From NCBI GenBank assembly GCA_012064415.1, contig SSNU01001268.1, forward strand, positions 124,001-188,000: DNA of 64,000 nt, read 5' to 3'. Made by a program: the position numbers and the translations under genes. The notes under the pieces were generated by a model, which was given only the letters and a program-made list of their open reading frames with translations, ran no database searches and had not been told where the DNA came from. The stretch is from Gyrodactylus bullatarudis (taxonomy: Eukaryota > Platyhelminthes > Monogenea > Gyrodactylidea > Gyrodactylidae). Positions 24,001-34,377 of the stretch are shown piece after piece (the first letter of the stretch is position 1; every line of letters starts with the position of its first letter).

Positions 24001-25321
24001 TAGAGAGCCATGTGCCATAGATTTTTGTGAGCAATTCAGTGCACCCTGTTCACGTGAAGAACAAAGAAGAAAAAGTAGAAGCAGTTCAAGGGAGACTTGC
24101 GTCAAAATAAAATTCAGAGACTTTTGTGATCAATTTCAGTCTTCAATTCTATGCAATGAACCATCTAGGAGCAAATTGAATGACAGATGCTCAAAAGTAA
24201 TGACAAGAGACTTTTGTGACCAGTGTATTGCTTCAGACCCCTGTGAAAAGGTTAACATTGAAGTGACATGTAAAGAATTGAAAACCAGAGATTTTTGTGA
24301 CCAATTTAGTGTTTGTAAAGAGAATAAATCACCTGATCCTTGTGAGAAAGTTGTCAAGAGAATTTGCATGGAACCTTGTCGAGACAAAGTGTGTACTCAG
24401 ACCACCAATGTATGCTTTGATCGGGATGAATCAAAAATGTGCAACAACAAAGGTGTCCTCACAAGACTAGACGTGAAAAATTTTCCCTCTGATACAGATC
24501 ATGTGACCAACATTTTTTGTAATTATCCAGAAAAAGAAGTTATTGTAATACAGAATAAAATGCCCAATGATTATGATTATGATAAGTTTGTGAGGAAAAC
24601 TAATTGCCTCACATCAAAGGCGTTGAATTTTTGTAAAGATAATTGTCAGTCTTGTGATCAGTGTTATCAAGAAGTACAACCATTGTTTCAAAAAAAGAAT
24701 TGCATGATTAAAACATTGAGTGACGTGAATTGTCCCCAGAATCAATACTTATTTCAAGAATGCAAAAGACGACCTTGTGAACTTGAGAGAACTGATAAGA
24801 TGTACTTTGACAGTGGCAGTTCTATCAATGATGTCATCAAACAGAGTGATCTACTCTTTCCAAATTCTTGTTGTAATAACGATGTAAATTACACCTGTCC
24901 ATATCGATACAAGAAACAGTCTAGGGACAATTGTTGTATCAACTCACAGTCTTCAGCATTTGCTTGCAGTCCATGTCCAGTACGTGCCAGATCGCCATGT
25001 CCTCGTAGACGTGTCTATGACGATGAACAATCTACATTATGCATAAGGAATTATGTAACAACCTATTTTAAGGACTTTAACGATAACTTACAAGATGTTT
25101 ACTGCAATCGTAACAACAATAAGGAAGCTCCTTTAGTCGTAGAAAATATCGATAACAATCAACACAATAATAGAGACGGAGGGAACCTTGAAATCTCACC
25201 CTCCAGAGTTATTTGTTCGGAATGTCGAAATCTGTGTAAATGCTGTCAAAAGAAAATTTCATTTGCTGTCAACATGGCAATCAGAGAAAGAAGAGAAACT
25301 GATTTGAGGAAAGCAATTTAA
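18005..25321 (+). CDS. Giant 2438-aa Ser/Arg/Cys-rich repeat protein, family unrecognised
   Basis: One uninterrupted 7.3-kb frame. I start it at the ATG at 18005 (GGCATGG context); the frame is open 17 codons further up but has no ATG there, and a possible acceptor (TTTGCAG) at 17953 suggests a 5' UTR intron. Regions: N-terminal block MADGRWVHFIRSNARNFHNR; three related ~35-aa units at about 167-330 (AMTDRKLGEIVSKYGSQTD, AALSDDRLVEMISEQGTSVD, KTLSNDQLSCLAGQRDPE); a serine/arginine-rich stretch; YEPRT repeats at about 762-1318; twelve cysteine repeats at about 1611-1949 (PCEQLRRSSS); five DFCEQF/DFCDQF units; and a C-terminal CSECRNLCKCC module near 2403-2413. No membrane segment is seen. It could be a structural or cytoskeletal scaffold, perhaps sperm- or cuticle-associated because of its Cys and Ser-Arg bias, but that is speculation. 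Confidence 0.85.
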   Translation: MADGRWVHFIRSNARNFHNRYNRNSILYEKLDLLVTNWLLQNRDKKRKSKLIVDVILCDEIIDYYLRDMSKTEFLDIIQNPSVKRTFSESVDIHSEEKRDFASRSLKKSRPISIKSSIISPGRTKKTSTIFQPKTSTSSLVSGITSTTGIYSNQHTLNSSFTSGLSREEICAMTDRKLGEIVSKYGSQTDPNILSEIQYRSETKGQRLTPCQIAALSDDRLVEMISEQGTSVDLRIINELNYRESFQSQQSANSNSGVEDNDEGVFVDIDQNYEINAIKETLSKDVISEQLKTLSNDQLSCLAGQRDPEIIEDVLVEMCRRKNLSEKNYGNKILQKDEIDRSFMKINYINTLPSFYESNPDYDRSQVKAERYLSVKECDPETEGNFEKFVKEDYSRNLISMPKTMNEMDEELLKSYVDHGIDNNIENINQKPVKTYDYVELNGPETEENLERLQKCNSLNEMNMMNRCHSSVNFKSDNKSVIIDRSYSEGNIPDKSSHSENVKSTNFRSKSEDLSYRPSKVRVKSFHDKSSVSSKKRSHSDGQLNRKSSQASSRSRSKNSTQTKYSDDSTNRQVATRSHIEDLCDKLTYRTLSEGDISREFNKIQDKYSKSHEDDEHCTKKSIDFNGSRNQFGYMSTDNRISSRCSSQQDFKSHTMSRKSNLNETPLGSRDICSKYGGMSGFGNIGDEIRRSRSTERRSPSIENSSRASQISRRSTAPSHSHKSQKSKISTVRTSQTSERLIQDYTSLRSSTRPFSKTSVIRDIASKLSTQYDSKTLDDYESRFSSSREKNSSKTYSSVVRRAENISRPSTKYEPRTGNEFNSGYSSVRPSANTTFGSTNRKLRSQSPNSKSSASTRDFEKCTTNTKSKGSSRPNSSRSLRQIMDYRTQSLAPYDPMTGMRSRSQSPSQVSDPVRRAKEYDAYRKSRERENRSRSASSKRNATKCESLKNEFSKSPISINRSKQSTQYEPRTAYDADSKYTTFQSRQPNARSTSGSRYSTCPSTKSSQSNRFVNRSGQSTQYEPRTEIGSRFTTSTRPSTVRKVNIRSCSSSSSPPSRKHCKSRVSALPSSFSHADQKYCNSRISAMPASQASLFNRIESISRPFSQCEQRTSEDYEKRYPSQLYPPFYTPRNVECQRPCPSNLEIRCGKSLVGRDCAPMHGKVPSQQSIKKPLREIMDYRTQPLAPYDPRTGMRSGSTSPSSVKRGKEYDEARKVYLGQKSSSTPSECNNRSRKSTQYEPRTCYDVDSHYTTPMKSSEYLSKEASYRSRSPCLRSRSSHQSSTSSSEQRFRSGPSTDYEPRTCYDVESRYVSSVTNPSYQSYKSSTNRSPVGLSQTVSTPFEISNVRCTQRSNDCISRSDFNQSSNFSFNDKFTRPPTGRSTCLEKSNLDLPENIKVSISRRSSYDRASASTNRPGSRQTCVTTMKSEDCPTRRISVVETEYIINSSESPSSDDFNTRKAEPCRVSKIQGFCDDSKEFNPCLELKKLRCSKICRQSQDFFKLDPLEISSKDHLRQSVAQQCLEEAKAPDPCSSLHVTRSKYSYPCTSTSKDECFQGRKTLGPYNYFERMINSSRDPCRTSNIDDCYEDGATQDPCEIIDSIWSRISGKEESCEKSLSPCEQLRRSSSGSRVPRRISIVEECCDPCEQLKRSSSSSRNPCTVSIVEECCEKSLSPCEQLRRSSSDSRVPRRISIVEECCDPCDQVKRSSSSSRISIIEEFCEKALDPCEELLRLSTGSRSPCRKSCVVECCDEALDPCEELLRSRSSSRYPCEISHEENCCDKSLSPCEQLRRSSSGSKVSRRVSVVKECFDPCEQVKRSSSNSGTPCRVSVVEDCCEKSLSPCEQLRRSRSSSRTSRRVSVVKEFYEKALDPSEELLRTSSSSRNTCRKSFVVDCDEDPREKLFRTSLRDPCIATIVENCCDEALDPCEELLQSSSSSSSPCKVSKAAQCYDYLQSREFSQNFRRNNSYERYPTCLARDFCEQFRASENCQDSILNPCREPCAIDFCEQFSAPCSREEQRRKSRSSSRETCVKIKFRDFCDQFQSSILCNEPSRSKLNDRCSKVMTRDFCDQCIASDPCEKVNIEVTCKELKTRDFCDQFSVCKENKSPDPCEKVVKRICMEPCRDKVCTQTTNVCFDRDESKMCNNKGVLTRLDVKNFPSDTDHVTNIFCNYPEKEVIVIQNKMPNDYDYDKFVRKTNCLTSKALNFCKDNCQSCDQCYQEVQPLFQKKNCMIKTLSDVNCPQNQYLFQECKRRPCELERTDKMYFDSGSSINDVIKQSDLLFPNSCCNNDVNYTCPYRYKKQSRDNCCINSQSSAFACSPCPVRARSPCPRRRVYDDEQSTLCIRNYVTTYFKDFNDNLQDVYCNRNNNKEAPLVVENIDNNQHNNRDGGNLEISPSRVICSECRNLCKCCQKKISFAVNMAIRERRETDLRKAI
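20290..21960 (+). repeat. Coding repeats with YEPRT/YDPRTGM core
   Basis: Inside the 2438-aa frame, nine or more degenerate units share (S)TQYEPRT followed by a Tyr/Asp-rich patch: LSTQYDSKTLDDYESRF, STKYEPRTGNEFNSGY, STQYEPRTAYDADSKY, STQYEPRTEIGSRF, STQYEPRTCYDVDSHY, STDYEPRTCYDVESRY. Two longer versions contain APYDPMTGMRSRSQSP and APYDPRTGMRSGSTSP. Spacers are serine/arginine-rich and variable. Confidence 0.85.
22838..23850 (+). repeat. Twelve coding cysteine repeats of about 30 residues
   Basis: Units follow C-(E/D)-K-(S/A)-L-(S/D)-P-C-E-(Q/E)-L then RSSSxSR, a second Pro-Cys or Pro-Arg, and a (I/V)SIVEEC close. Two types alternate (SLSPCEQLRR and ALDPCEELLR), plus shorter forms starting with DPC. 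The DNA copies are close enough to suggest recent unequal exchange within the gene. Confidence 0.85.
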
Positions 25322-25368
25322 CTTTATTCATTTGAATTTTTTTATTTAATTTATTTTTCATTTTTGAG

Positions 25369-25374
25369 AATAAA
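25369..25374 (+). terminator. Polyadenylation signal AATAAA, 2438-aa gene
   Basis: AATAAA 48 nt after the stop at 25321, within an AT-rich 3' flank. Confidence 0.55.
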
Positions 25375-25672
25375 TTATCATTTTATTTTTTCTATCTGTA
25401 GAATTTATTGAGGGAATATTCCACTTTGACGATATTACCAGTGTTAAGTTATAAATGGAGAGACATTGTTTGTAAATTATGAATGTTCTCTGAATGCCAA
25501 CTATTTCAAAGCTTAAAGACAAAACTTTTCACGTGAAAAGTCATAATAATCTTTGATTTTTTATGTCTCCCTTCCGACTTAATATTTTCAGCTGCTTTTT
25601 GAATGTAATCTAATTTATCAGGAAAAAAATCGAGCATTTAAAACAATAAGAACTAGAAATATTTCGTTCTAG

Positions 25673-25896
25673 GTGCTTAGGTAATATATATCCCACAGGA
25701 ATGTCTTGGATTAGACCATATACGTCTACCTTATATGTATACTATTCATTGTATACTTAGATTATTTCTAAATGCTTTGTGAGTTTCTTTCGAGTTACCA
25801 GTCTCAGTGGGATCCATTAGTAAGCTGTAACATTCAGCGATATGGGCTAATCCATTACCAAATAAGACGTTCCTGCGGGATATATTACCTAAGCAC
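25673..25896. mobile_element. MITE-like element with imperfect terminal inverted repeats
   Basis: Arm 25673-25714 (GTGCTTAGGTAATATA then CCCACAGGAATGTCTT and GGATTAG) matches the reverse complement of 25847-25896 with a few changes and a short insertion. The ~130-nt centre has no coding potential. Size and structure fit a non-autonomous DNA transposon; superfamily unknown. Confidence 0.65.
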
Positions 25897-28800
25897 TTTG
25901 TAAGTATAGGTGCTGCACAATAAGAACTATTGAGTTTGTTGTTAAATTTTCAAAATTTACGTATTTTTCGTTCAGGAAGTACAGAATTAAATGGCTGAAT
26001 TTTTATTTGAGATTAAGATTTCTTGTACTTTGTAAATTTGAAAACAAGCTGAAGAAATCAGATGCATTTAAATTAGGCAATCAAAAGATTTTCCATCAGC
26101 AAAAATATAAATGAGAAATCACAGGTCAGCTGATAATTGGGTTTCACCCCTCTCCATTTCTACAATCCGTATGGAAAAACGCCAAGTGCTTGAATAGTAA
26201 TATCACAGTAGCAATTCTTATCCAATGGATTCCTTCATGTGATCATATGATTTGATTTTCAATAAGAATTTTTATATTAATTACATTATTCTCTGTTATA
26301 CTTATAATAAAGCATTAGTAGTATTAACAATAAATGAACACTTGGGAATTAACATGAAAAAGTTTGAAAGAATTAAACCACCAAAGAACCATTCCATGAC
26401 CAAGATACAGTACTTAAAACTTTGTAGCTGTAGTAAAAATTCATTGAAGATTGAGATTTGAGAATTTTTAAACCAGGAATCAATGCCTCAATAAAGAGTA
26501 AATGAGACCTCTCCCTGAACTAAAAAGTTTAGATTTTAAGTAAGATGATTTGTATCTTGAATCAAAACTCTTGGATCATCGATTTGAATTGAGGAATATT
26601 AAGAAAGACAAGCTTGTCGGGGGAGAGATTGGCAAAGGAAATCAATATTTGTACTATAAATTGCCTTCAGACATTTGACAAACTTGAAAGAAAAACATTA
26701 AATCTAGTACTTTTTAAAATCCCCCATGTTTTTCAAATCCAACTGCAAATCTTTCGAATGAGTTTTTGAGATAAAATTCCAAAACAAAATAGTAATTATT
26801 ACTTTTATATAAAAAAATTTCCCCAAAAGATTTATGTAATCTGTAAAATTTGAAATTTAATTTTAGTTCAAAAAGGGAATCATTGTTTTAACCCTATTCA
26901 TCGCATTTTCTTCACATGGGGGAGAGTTCAAATCTTTTCTTCTGCCAAGCCCTCTAACGGTTAGAGCTTAACCAGACTTTGATCCATATAAATACATAAC
27001 GAAACTCCGTATTCAATTCTATTCAATTTAAGCATCATTCTCTGTGTATTTTTCATTTTATCGACAACTGTGCTTAAATCTGACCTGATAATATGAATTG
27101 AGAATCAGAGATAAAAACACCAAAATTTGAATCAAGAACTCAGGACCGTAGAAGGTGTCTTTATTATCTCTTTCAAACATCGTAATCTTTGAATCAATAA
27201 CTTGATGTATTAGCTATGATTTGTTAAATAAATTTCGCTCATGTGAATGAATGAAACCAGACTTGGAAATGGTTTTCTCTGTGTAAAAATTTTCACTCTG
27301 TCATGATTATAATTATTTATGAAAGAAAGCGACAGACAAAATCGTCATTGGTTTACCTTTCAGGGTGTAATTTCTCTTTTTAATATTTGAAAACTGTGGA
27401 AGGAAAATTTTATTATAACAGTTTTGCATTAATTAATAAGTTTTCTCCTGTTAGAAAATAGAAAAAATCAGGCAGAAATGTATTAATCAAGGTTGAAAGT
27501 CACATTTTCATATGCAATCTCCACAAGACATAAAATATCATCTGGTTTTTTCTATCGAACCTTGTAGCAGAAATGCTTTTGACATGAAATATTAATTCCC
27601 TTCATCTGACTGGTTCATGGGAACATTCTTTTTCAATGTAAAGTTCTGATGCATTATAAATCTGAAAAAATAATGAATAATCTCAATTTCAGTTCAACCG
27701 ATGCAATAAAAATCATGTGAAGTTTTAAAATAAAAACGATGACATCTGAATTGAGCAATTTGGAATCTTGAAAATCTAATATTCCAGTTATATAAATCTT
27801 TCATTTTCGTTTCAAATAGACCCTTTCTAGATATTCAAACAGAATCATCAGAACCTTGATTAACAAGTAGGATCAAGTACAAAAAGAGTCTAATTTAAAA
27901 AATACAAAAGTAAAGTTGCTATAAATCAAAAACAGAATGAATTCATGCGGAATTTTAATACTCTCTACAAAATATTAGATTAGACATTTTGATAGTATGC
28001 ATACATTGTACCATGGGGAATCTAACCTAGATTCGGATATTTTATGTATTTTTAAAAATACACTTTGCACTTTTATCTCAGAGTGTAAGGATGTTTTGTA
28101 TGGCCACATAATCATTTCAAAACTACCCCAGTAAGGCTGCCTCTCTGCCTTCTTTCTTTTACTTTGATATTTCTCTGGATTATATAATATTCAGTAATAA
28201 ATTCAATATTCATAGGCAATACACACACTGCATGGTATGCTGGAGGAGGTAAAGTTCATATAGCCCAATTGTTACATCAGTGTTATTTCTGTATGAATAT
28301 GATCTTTATCTCTAAAGGAGAATCGTTGGCTGTAGTGACAAATATTGAAAAATTAGGACCATAGAAATTAACAATGGTTTTGATGCTGCTCAACTTGAGT
28401 GATAATCAAAAGATTCAAATGGTTCGATTCCCCACAAATAATGAGGAATTTCCATGGAATTCTCCATGTGATTATGAAATCTTTGTCTAAATATCAGCAT
28501 TGAATTGCTTCAAATATTCGAAATCGATTAAAAAATATTGGGTTAAATAGTTGTAAAAATAGATCAATTCATTCGAACCGAAATGGCCAGTAGATTCGAT
28601 TCTCACAAGACCACACTTATAAATTGGAGTATTTCTTGTCTTGTATTAGTTATCACCTGATAATCAAATTAGAATCAATCAATTGATTGACCTTTTCAAA
28701 AGTAGAACATAAATGAAATGTATCTTAGAAAGAAAAAACCTATCGAAAGAACATTTGAATAGATAAGAAGGTTGGTCTTTTTACATTTTCTAGAAGTGAA

Positions 28801-31800
28801 ATTTCACCAAGAATGATAGTTTTTAATGGGTGTTTGAAAAACTCTCTTTTTCAACATTCAGTCAATAAATTTTTTGAACGCTTTGCGGTCTCAAAGCAGT
28901 GAAGCACCGCTCTTCTTCAGAAAACTAGCAAAATTAGTTAATTAAAAAAAGCATTGCTCTACTGAGCAGATAATTCTGGGAAAAATTACCGACCATAAGA
29001 AGATAAGAGGGTCTTTCGATAATAATTTCACATGATATCAAAATTTATTTTTGTTCCAGACTTTCTCATTTTAATCATCCCTTCCATATATAAAGTCAAG
29101 TTAAGAATGACACATTTACACAGAGATTTCGATAAGAAGTAGATTGTCACGATAGAGATCAAAGGATTCATCGTCCGAATTGCTAATTGTGTGTGTTATA
29201 TTATTGTTATTATTGCAATTGACAATTCAATTCAAGTCTATTACTTGTTATATCAATTAAACTTTTTCTATTATTAATCTCATGTGATCTAGCAGTCTAT
29301 TCTTTTATTTTACAAAGATCAAGTTCATAAGTGAAAGATTTATATCTTGCACATTTCGTAGTCAAAACAGATTTTTTTAAGCTCACCCCTTGATGAAAAA
29401 GTGAAGAAGCTAGATAATGAGTCAAATCATATAAACTATTTCAAAAGTTCGTTTATTTTTGTAATTAGTCTCAAAACTATAGGGATGTTGAGTGATATGA
29501 AAAATACATGACTCAGTAGTCCTAACGAGTCTACTAATAAGGACGATACTCGCCTACAGCTATCAACCCAAGTTTTATTTAATAATCTCCTTCAAATTAG
29601 TAATAAAATTATATTCGAATCAAAGTAGTATCGAAAGGATTTAATGAATTTACAGTGATTTCCCTACATAACGCCTCGAGATAACTCTACCCCATGCGAT
29701 TTATAAAAAACCACAAACAGAATTTAACAAATGACTCATCAAAAAATCCCCTTCGTAGTAGATAATCTTGAATCTCTAACCCTGATTGTCAAGAATAAAG
29801 TTTATCAGTTATATTTTGTCAATGTCTGAAGGTGAATTTGATAATTTATTACAATCAGGCTCTCGTCTAACTGCTACTTTTGTTGTTATCATTGGTTAGC
29901 ATAAATGTAGGCTAGAAAATTATTGTGTTACTTCTGAATAAATTACTCAATTGGTAACAGTGTTATATCTGTTATCAGTGCATAACAAAAAATTTGATTA
30001 ATAATGGGCTAGAAACCCATCAAAAGGTTGATTTACATAGGAAAATAATAGTTCATTTAAACCCTGGTTGGGCAATTAATCAATTTTTTATTGATTTATC
30101 TAATAGGAAAATGATTTTTAATATCCAAGAACCACATAAAATGAATCTGACAGAGCAGTTCGAATTTCCAAAAATAATTTTCTATTGTATCACCCTATTA
30201 GATATTAAGTTAGTACAATTTTTATTTTAGTTTTACCAACTCAGTTACACCATTGCATTTGATAACTGGTAACTAGGGCAGTAATTCAGAGGGCATATTT
30301 TTCAAAAAATAATGACCATAATAATTTCTTCGCATAAACGTTGCAAATTTATCCAAATTCAATTTCCTTTTTTTGATGAAAATATTTCATCCTTGAGAAT
30401 GGTATCGGCAAGTGTTTGGTTTGAATTTTAGGACTGATTTCTTCCCTTCTCATGTTGAATATATATATATACATGGAGTATAACTACCCAAAAGGCTTTC
30501 ATTGATAGCTAACTGATCTTTGATTGATCAACACAATAAACTCTTTTTGGTATTCTCAATGAACAGAGTATGGTGTTTTATTCATTTGATGAATTATTAA
30601 TCTATTTAATAAAATGCAATAAATCATTTCCAAAGTTATACCTCCGGTTATAAAGAGGACAAATGCCCTAACAATTAATTGATTCTTCTTGTTTTGAAAT
30701 CAATTTAGTTCCTCCAAATGATAAAATAATTTTTTTTATTAAACGATCAATTAATGCTCCAAGATTAATCAGTAAATGGGACACCGTATGTAATAAAAGC
30801 TTTAAAAGTGGAAAGGTCCTTTCAGCAATCTGTGGTCACTGATATCTAACTTGGAACTTTGACTATGAAATATGGACAAATCAAGCTCGATATTATTGAA
30901 CAAATAATGCAAAAAATGAAGTTCATTTATACAGAAGCTGAATTCTGGTGTTTATCGAGTGAATATAATGTGATATGCCTTGTGGAAAGAGTAACTATTC
31001 CATTTCATGCCAAGTTATAAACAGTCTTAATGCAATAAATTATCTTATGATCACAAAAGAATGTAATAGAAGAGTGATTCTTGAAATATTTTCAAATTCG
31101 AATCAATTTCTCCAACCAGGATGCTGACACTTTTCCAATTTAGTCAATATCATGAATAGCAAGAGAGTAGATAATCCCAAACTAACAATATGAAAAATTC
31201 TTAGAGAATAAAGAAATTAATTTACATATACCCTAGACATTAGCTTACTTATCAATATGCCGCAGCTGAAAGAAATATTCCTGGAGTAATATGAAGAATA
31301 AAAGTCGAGTCTTGGCTGACATGAAGATGAGAACTTGGTTTAATATGGAAACAAGATTATCAAACTTTAAACTTGAGTTACAAAGTAAAGGGTCTAAAGA
31401 ACCCCTCTTCATCTTAAGGTGTTCAGCACATGTATTTTTAGGATCAATAGTTAGGCCTCATGATTAGAAGATTTTAGTCGAATCGCTTCGATGCATGAGA
31501 ATAGTGGTGTATTTATGAAATTCCCTGACTCTGTTTATTACAGTATAGTGTATCGGGTTAATTTAATTTTGTCTGATTAAATAAAATAAAGCTTCAGTCT
31601 ATAGAATTGGCACACTATCACTAATAATTAAGGTAAGATAAAATTTTTGAATTCAAGAGACAATCCAAAAATCTTTTCTTCCTTATAACAAAGATTAACT
31701 TTAGTATTCAATCATGATAGATTTCTAAATTTTTTCTCATGTGCTTCAAAAGTGGAGAGGTATTTGATATTTTAACGACTATGAATGAATGCATTGTTGA

Positions 31801-33779
31801 GGCAGAAGAAAATGTGTAGATTCCTTACCACAATGATAACTGCAGTGTAGGATAATTTCTTTTCAAAATTATCTTTCTCTTTTTCAGACACATTATGAAT
31901 TGCAAAATGGAATGTAATATAATATACAATGTTATATATCCTTGTGATCAGCTCTCTTGGCAATAACTATACCATTTAATAAGAGAGTTTATCATAGGTT
32001 TCTTGTAATTAATCATATACCCTTCTTCGGCACTGTTAGTGTTAAATAGAGTTAGAATAAACAAAATATCCGAAATATTGGAAACAGTTTAACCCATGGC
32101 TGTTGGGAGATTATCAAAATCTTGTGTCGTTTAGAACTCTTCTAGTCTGCTTATTAGGTCAAATGAAAAGTTATTGATTTAATTTATTGTATTCAATCAT
32201 TTATGAAATAAAAGTATGATCAAACATTCATAAACCAAAACCTCTCAAAAATAAAAATTTCAATTGTAACTAGTCAAATTTTCCTTTGCGGTTGAATACG
32301 TAAAAATAAAATTACGGCTCTACCATCCAAGAAATATTCCTTTTCAAAGATTTGAACATAACTCGAAATATTTTACACTATTTGAATGAATATTATTCAT
32401 TGAATTGTTATTACCAGGGCAACCAAAAATAATACCTAAAAATCGGCTCAAAAAGGATCTGAAAAATAAAAATAAGACTCTAAATAAGACCTTTAGATAA
32501 GATAAGACCTTCCGTACTAACACTACTTCAAAAAACTTTCCAGAAATTTGATTGGTCATTAGGCTGGGTGAAATTTTTTTTTCTCCGAACAACTCACGAG
32601 GGTACTAACTTTTCTGCTAGAATTTAGTACTCAGATCATGTTTTGCATGATTTTAAAGCGTGAAAATCATTCTCCATTATGTCATTGCCCAATTTTCCCA
32701 CAATATCCCACGGACATGATAAAATAACGAAATTAACCATAAAGCCCTTTTTGATGACAAGATTACTATTTTTGACGATAAAACATGAGAAATCCATTAA
32801 ATGGTCAAGATATCCTGATTTAAGTGATTGCGTAGTAAAAATTCATTGAAAATTGAGCGGCGATTTGAAAAGTTTTGGATTTTTAAAACCGAATGACATA
32901 ATGAAGAATCATTTTCGACAAAATATTGCTTAGAATTGATAGTTCTATCAGAAAAGTTGGTCCTAATATGAGGTTAAAAATTTCACCCTAGCCTATTGGT
33001 CATAGTCTATAACTTACGAATAAAATTGAATTTAACCTAAAAACCTAGAAAATTTAATAACATTGTGAGTATTAATTAATTTTCTCTCCACCAGACTAGA
33101 CTTAAGAAGAAAGTCGATAGAGAAATTTACGCGTGGAGATAAGTTATTTTGGAAGAAAATGACCTTTCTAGACAAGCTAACAGAGGAGTATTTTCTCTAC
33201 ATCCCTTTATGTTATGTTGAAGGAAAATCATTAAAAATTATTTTTATTTATCTGATTAGCGTTATCAGAAATTTGTTTAGCAAGTATTTTTGTAGAACGT
33301 AGATATTAGAGATAACAAATCCTCAATGGATGGTCTGCTATTGGCCATTAAAAAATTTATCAAATGACTTTTGATTTCAAGACAAAACTTTCCAAAGTGT
33401 TCCTTTTAAAGCTCCTCTTCTCCTGGGGATGGGATTAGAGAATACTTTTTACCGTTTTAAGTTGATTTCTTCTTAGTTTTTATTGTCTCATAAAAAATAA
33501 CCTTTATGTAATCACATTATGTCAGTAAAAATTTCCATCAGATTAGATTTCTGAGACAGTCTGGAGAATTCCTTGTCACCATATTGTTTTTTAGGGTGTT
33601 TTAATCTTTCTCATTTTCCTAACCTCGTTGTCATTTTTCAGGGACCTTGAATAATTAAAATTTCATGAGAATAATGAGAATTTGGCACTACTTCGAGATT
33701 TGAAATATCCCATGAAATAAACCATCTTAAAATTAACTAGCGCTTCAGCATATAAATCAAGCATTCTAGATACCTCAGA
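25897..33779. other. Gene-free stretch, 25.9-33.8 kb
   Basis: AT-rich, with only short chance frames (for example 29994-30230 plus and 32344-32592 minus) lacking domain, cysteine or codon signals. No exon with convincing homology was seen on either strand. I saw no tRNA or rRNA. It may contain introns or regulatory DNA of a gene I cannot detect. Confidence 0.6.
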
Positions 33780-33824
33780 CACTTGATAAATATTTGGAGA
33801 ATTAGAAAAAAGATATATATTAGG

Positions 33825-33859
33825 GCCATATGTACATTTCATAAAGCATCATCAGTGGC
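33825..33859 (-). ncRNA. Candidate hammerhead ribozyme 3' of decayed PLE
   Basis: Minus strand: GCCA, CTGATGA, 8 nt (TGCTTTAT), GAAA, palindrome ATGTACAT overlapping the last A, A as cleavage residue, TGGC pairing fully with GCCA. It lies 156 nt after the PLE stop at 34016. Helix II cannot be drawn convincingly. Confidence 0.6.
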
Positions 33860-34261
33860 AATACTTTAAAAATGATATAATTTGAGAATTTATTCAAAAT
33901 AATTTTTTACAAATTATGAAAGAAATAGTAAATGTCAAAGAAGAATATAATGTAAGCTAAAAAAACACCAAAACTCTCCAATAAGTAGCAACAGTGGATA
34001 GAAAAGTGAAAAAGCTCACATAGGCCAAGGTAGTTGAAGATTATAATAGTATTTTTGAACACATAAATTTGGTTCATAACGATTTATGAAGAATTTCTCC
34101 TTCACCCAAACGTCTGTACTGTCACTCCCTGAATTTTTGTATAAAATTGAAAAGTTTGAGATTGAAGCTTCATGCCCATCTTGTCTTAGATGTCTGGTCA
34201 CCGCTGTATCTTTCTTAAGATGATCGTTCCCTCTAGTTGATAACTTCCTAATTATACGACC

Positions 34262-34377
34262 TATATGAGTGAAAAGAAATATTCATATACTGTTGATTCG
34301 ATATTCACGAAAACCAACATCGGATACTTGATGTGTTTCAAGATATCATATAGGGACTTTACTTTCTGATACAACTG
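34262..34377. mobile_element. 116-bp insertion with TATATG target duplication inside the PLE endonuclease
   Basis: The GIY-YIG codons CGATYIGR are split. TATATG at 34262-34267 recurs at 34378-34383, and removing one copy plus the intervening bases restores the continuity seen in the 5.7-kb copy. The insert has no obvious terminal inverted repeat or coding capacity; its family is unknown. Confidence 0.6.

Noticed and set aside
28420..28445. GGTTCGATTCC, similar to a tRNA B-box
   Set aside because: No A-box or cloverleaf-compatible acceptor stem in the surrounding 90 nt.
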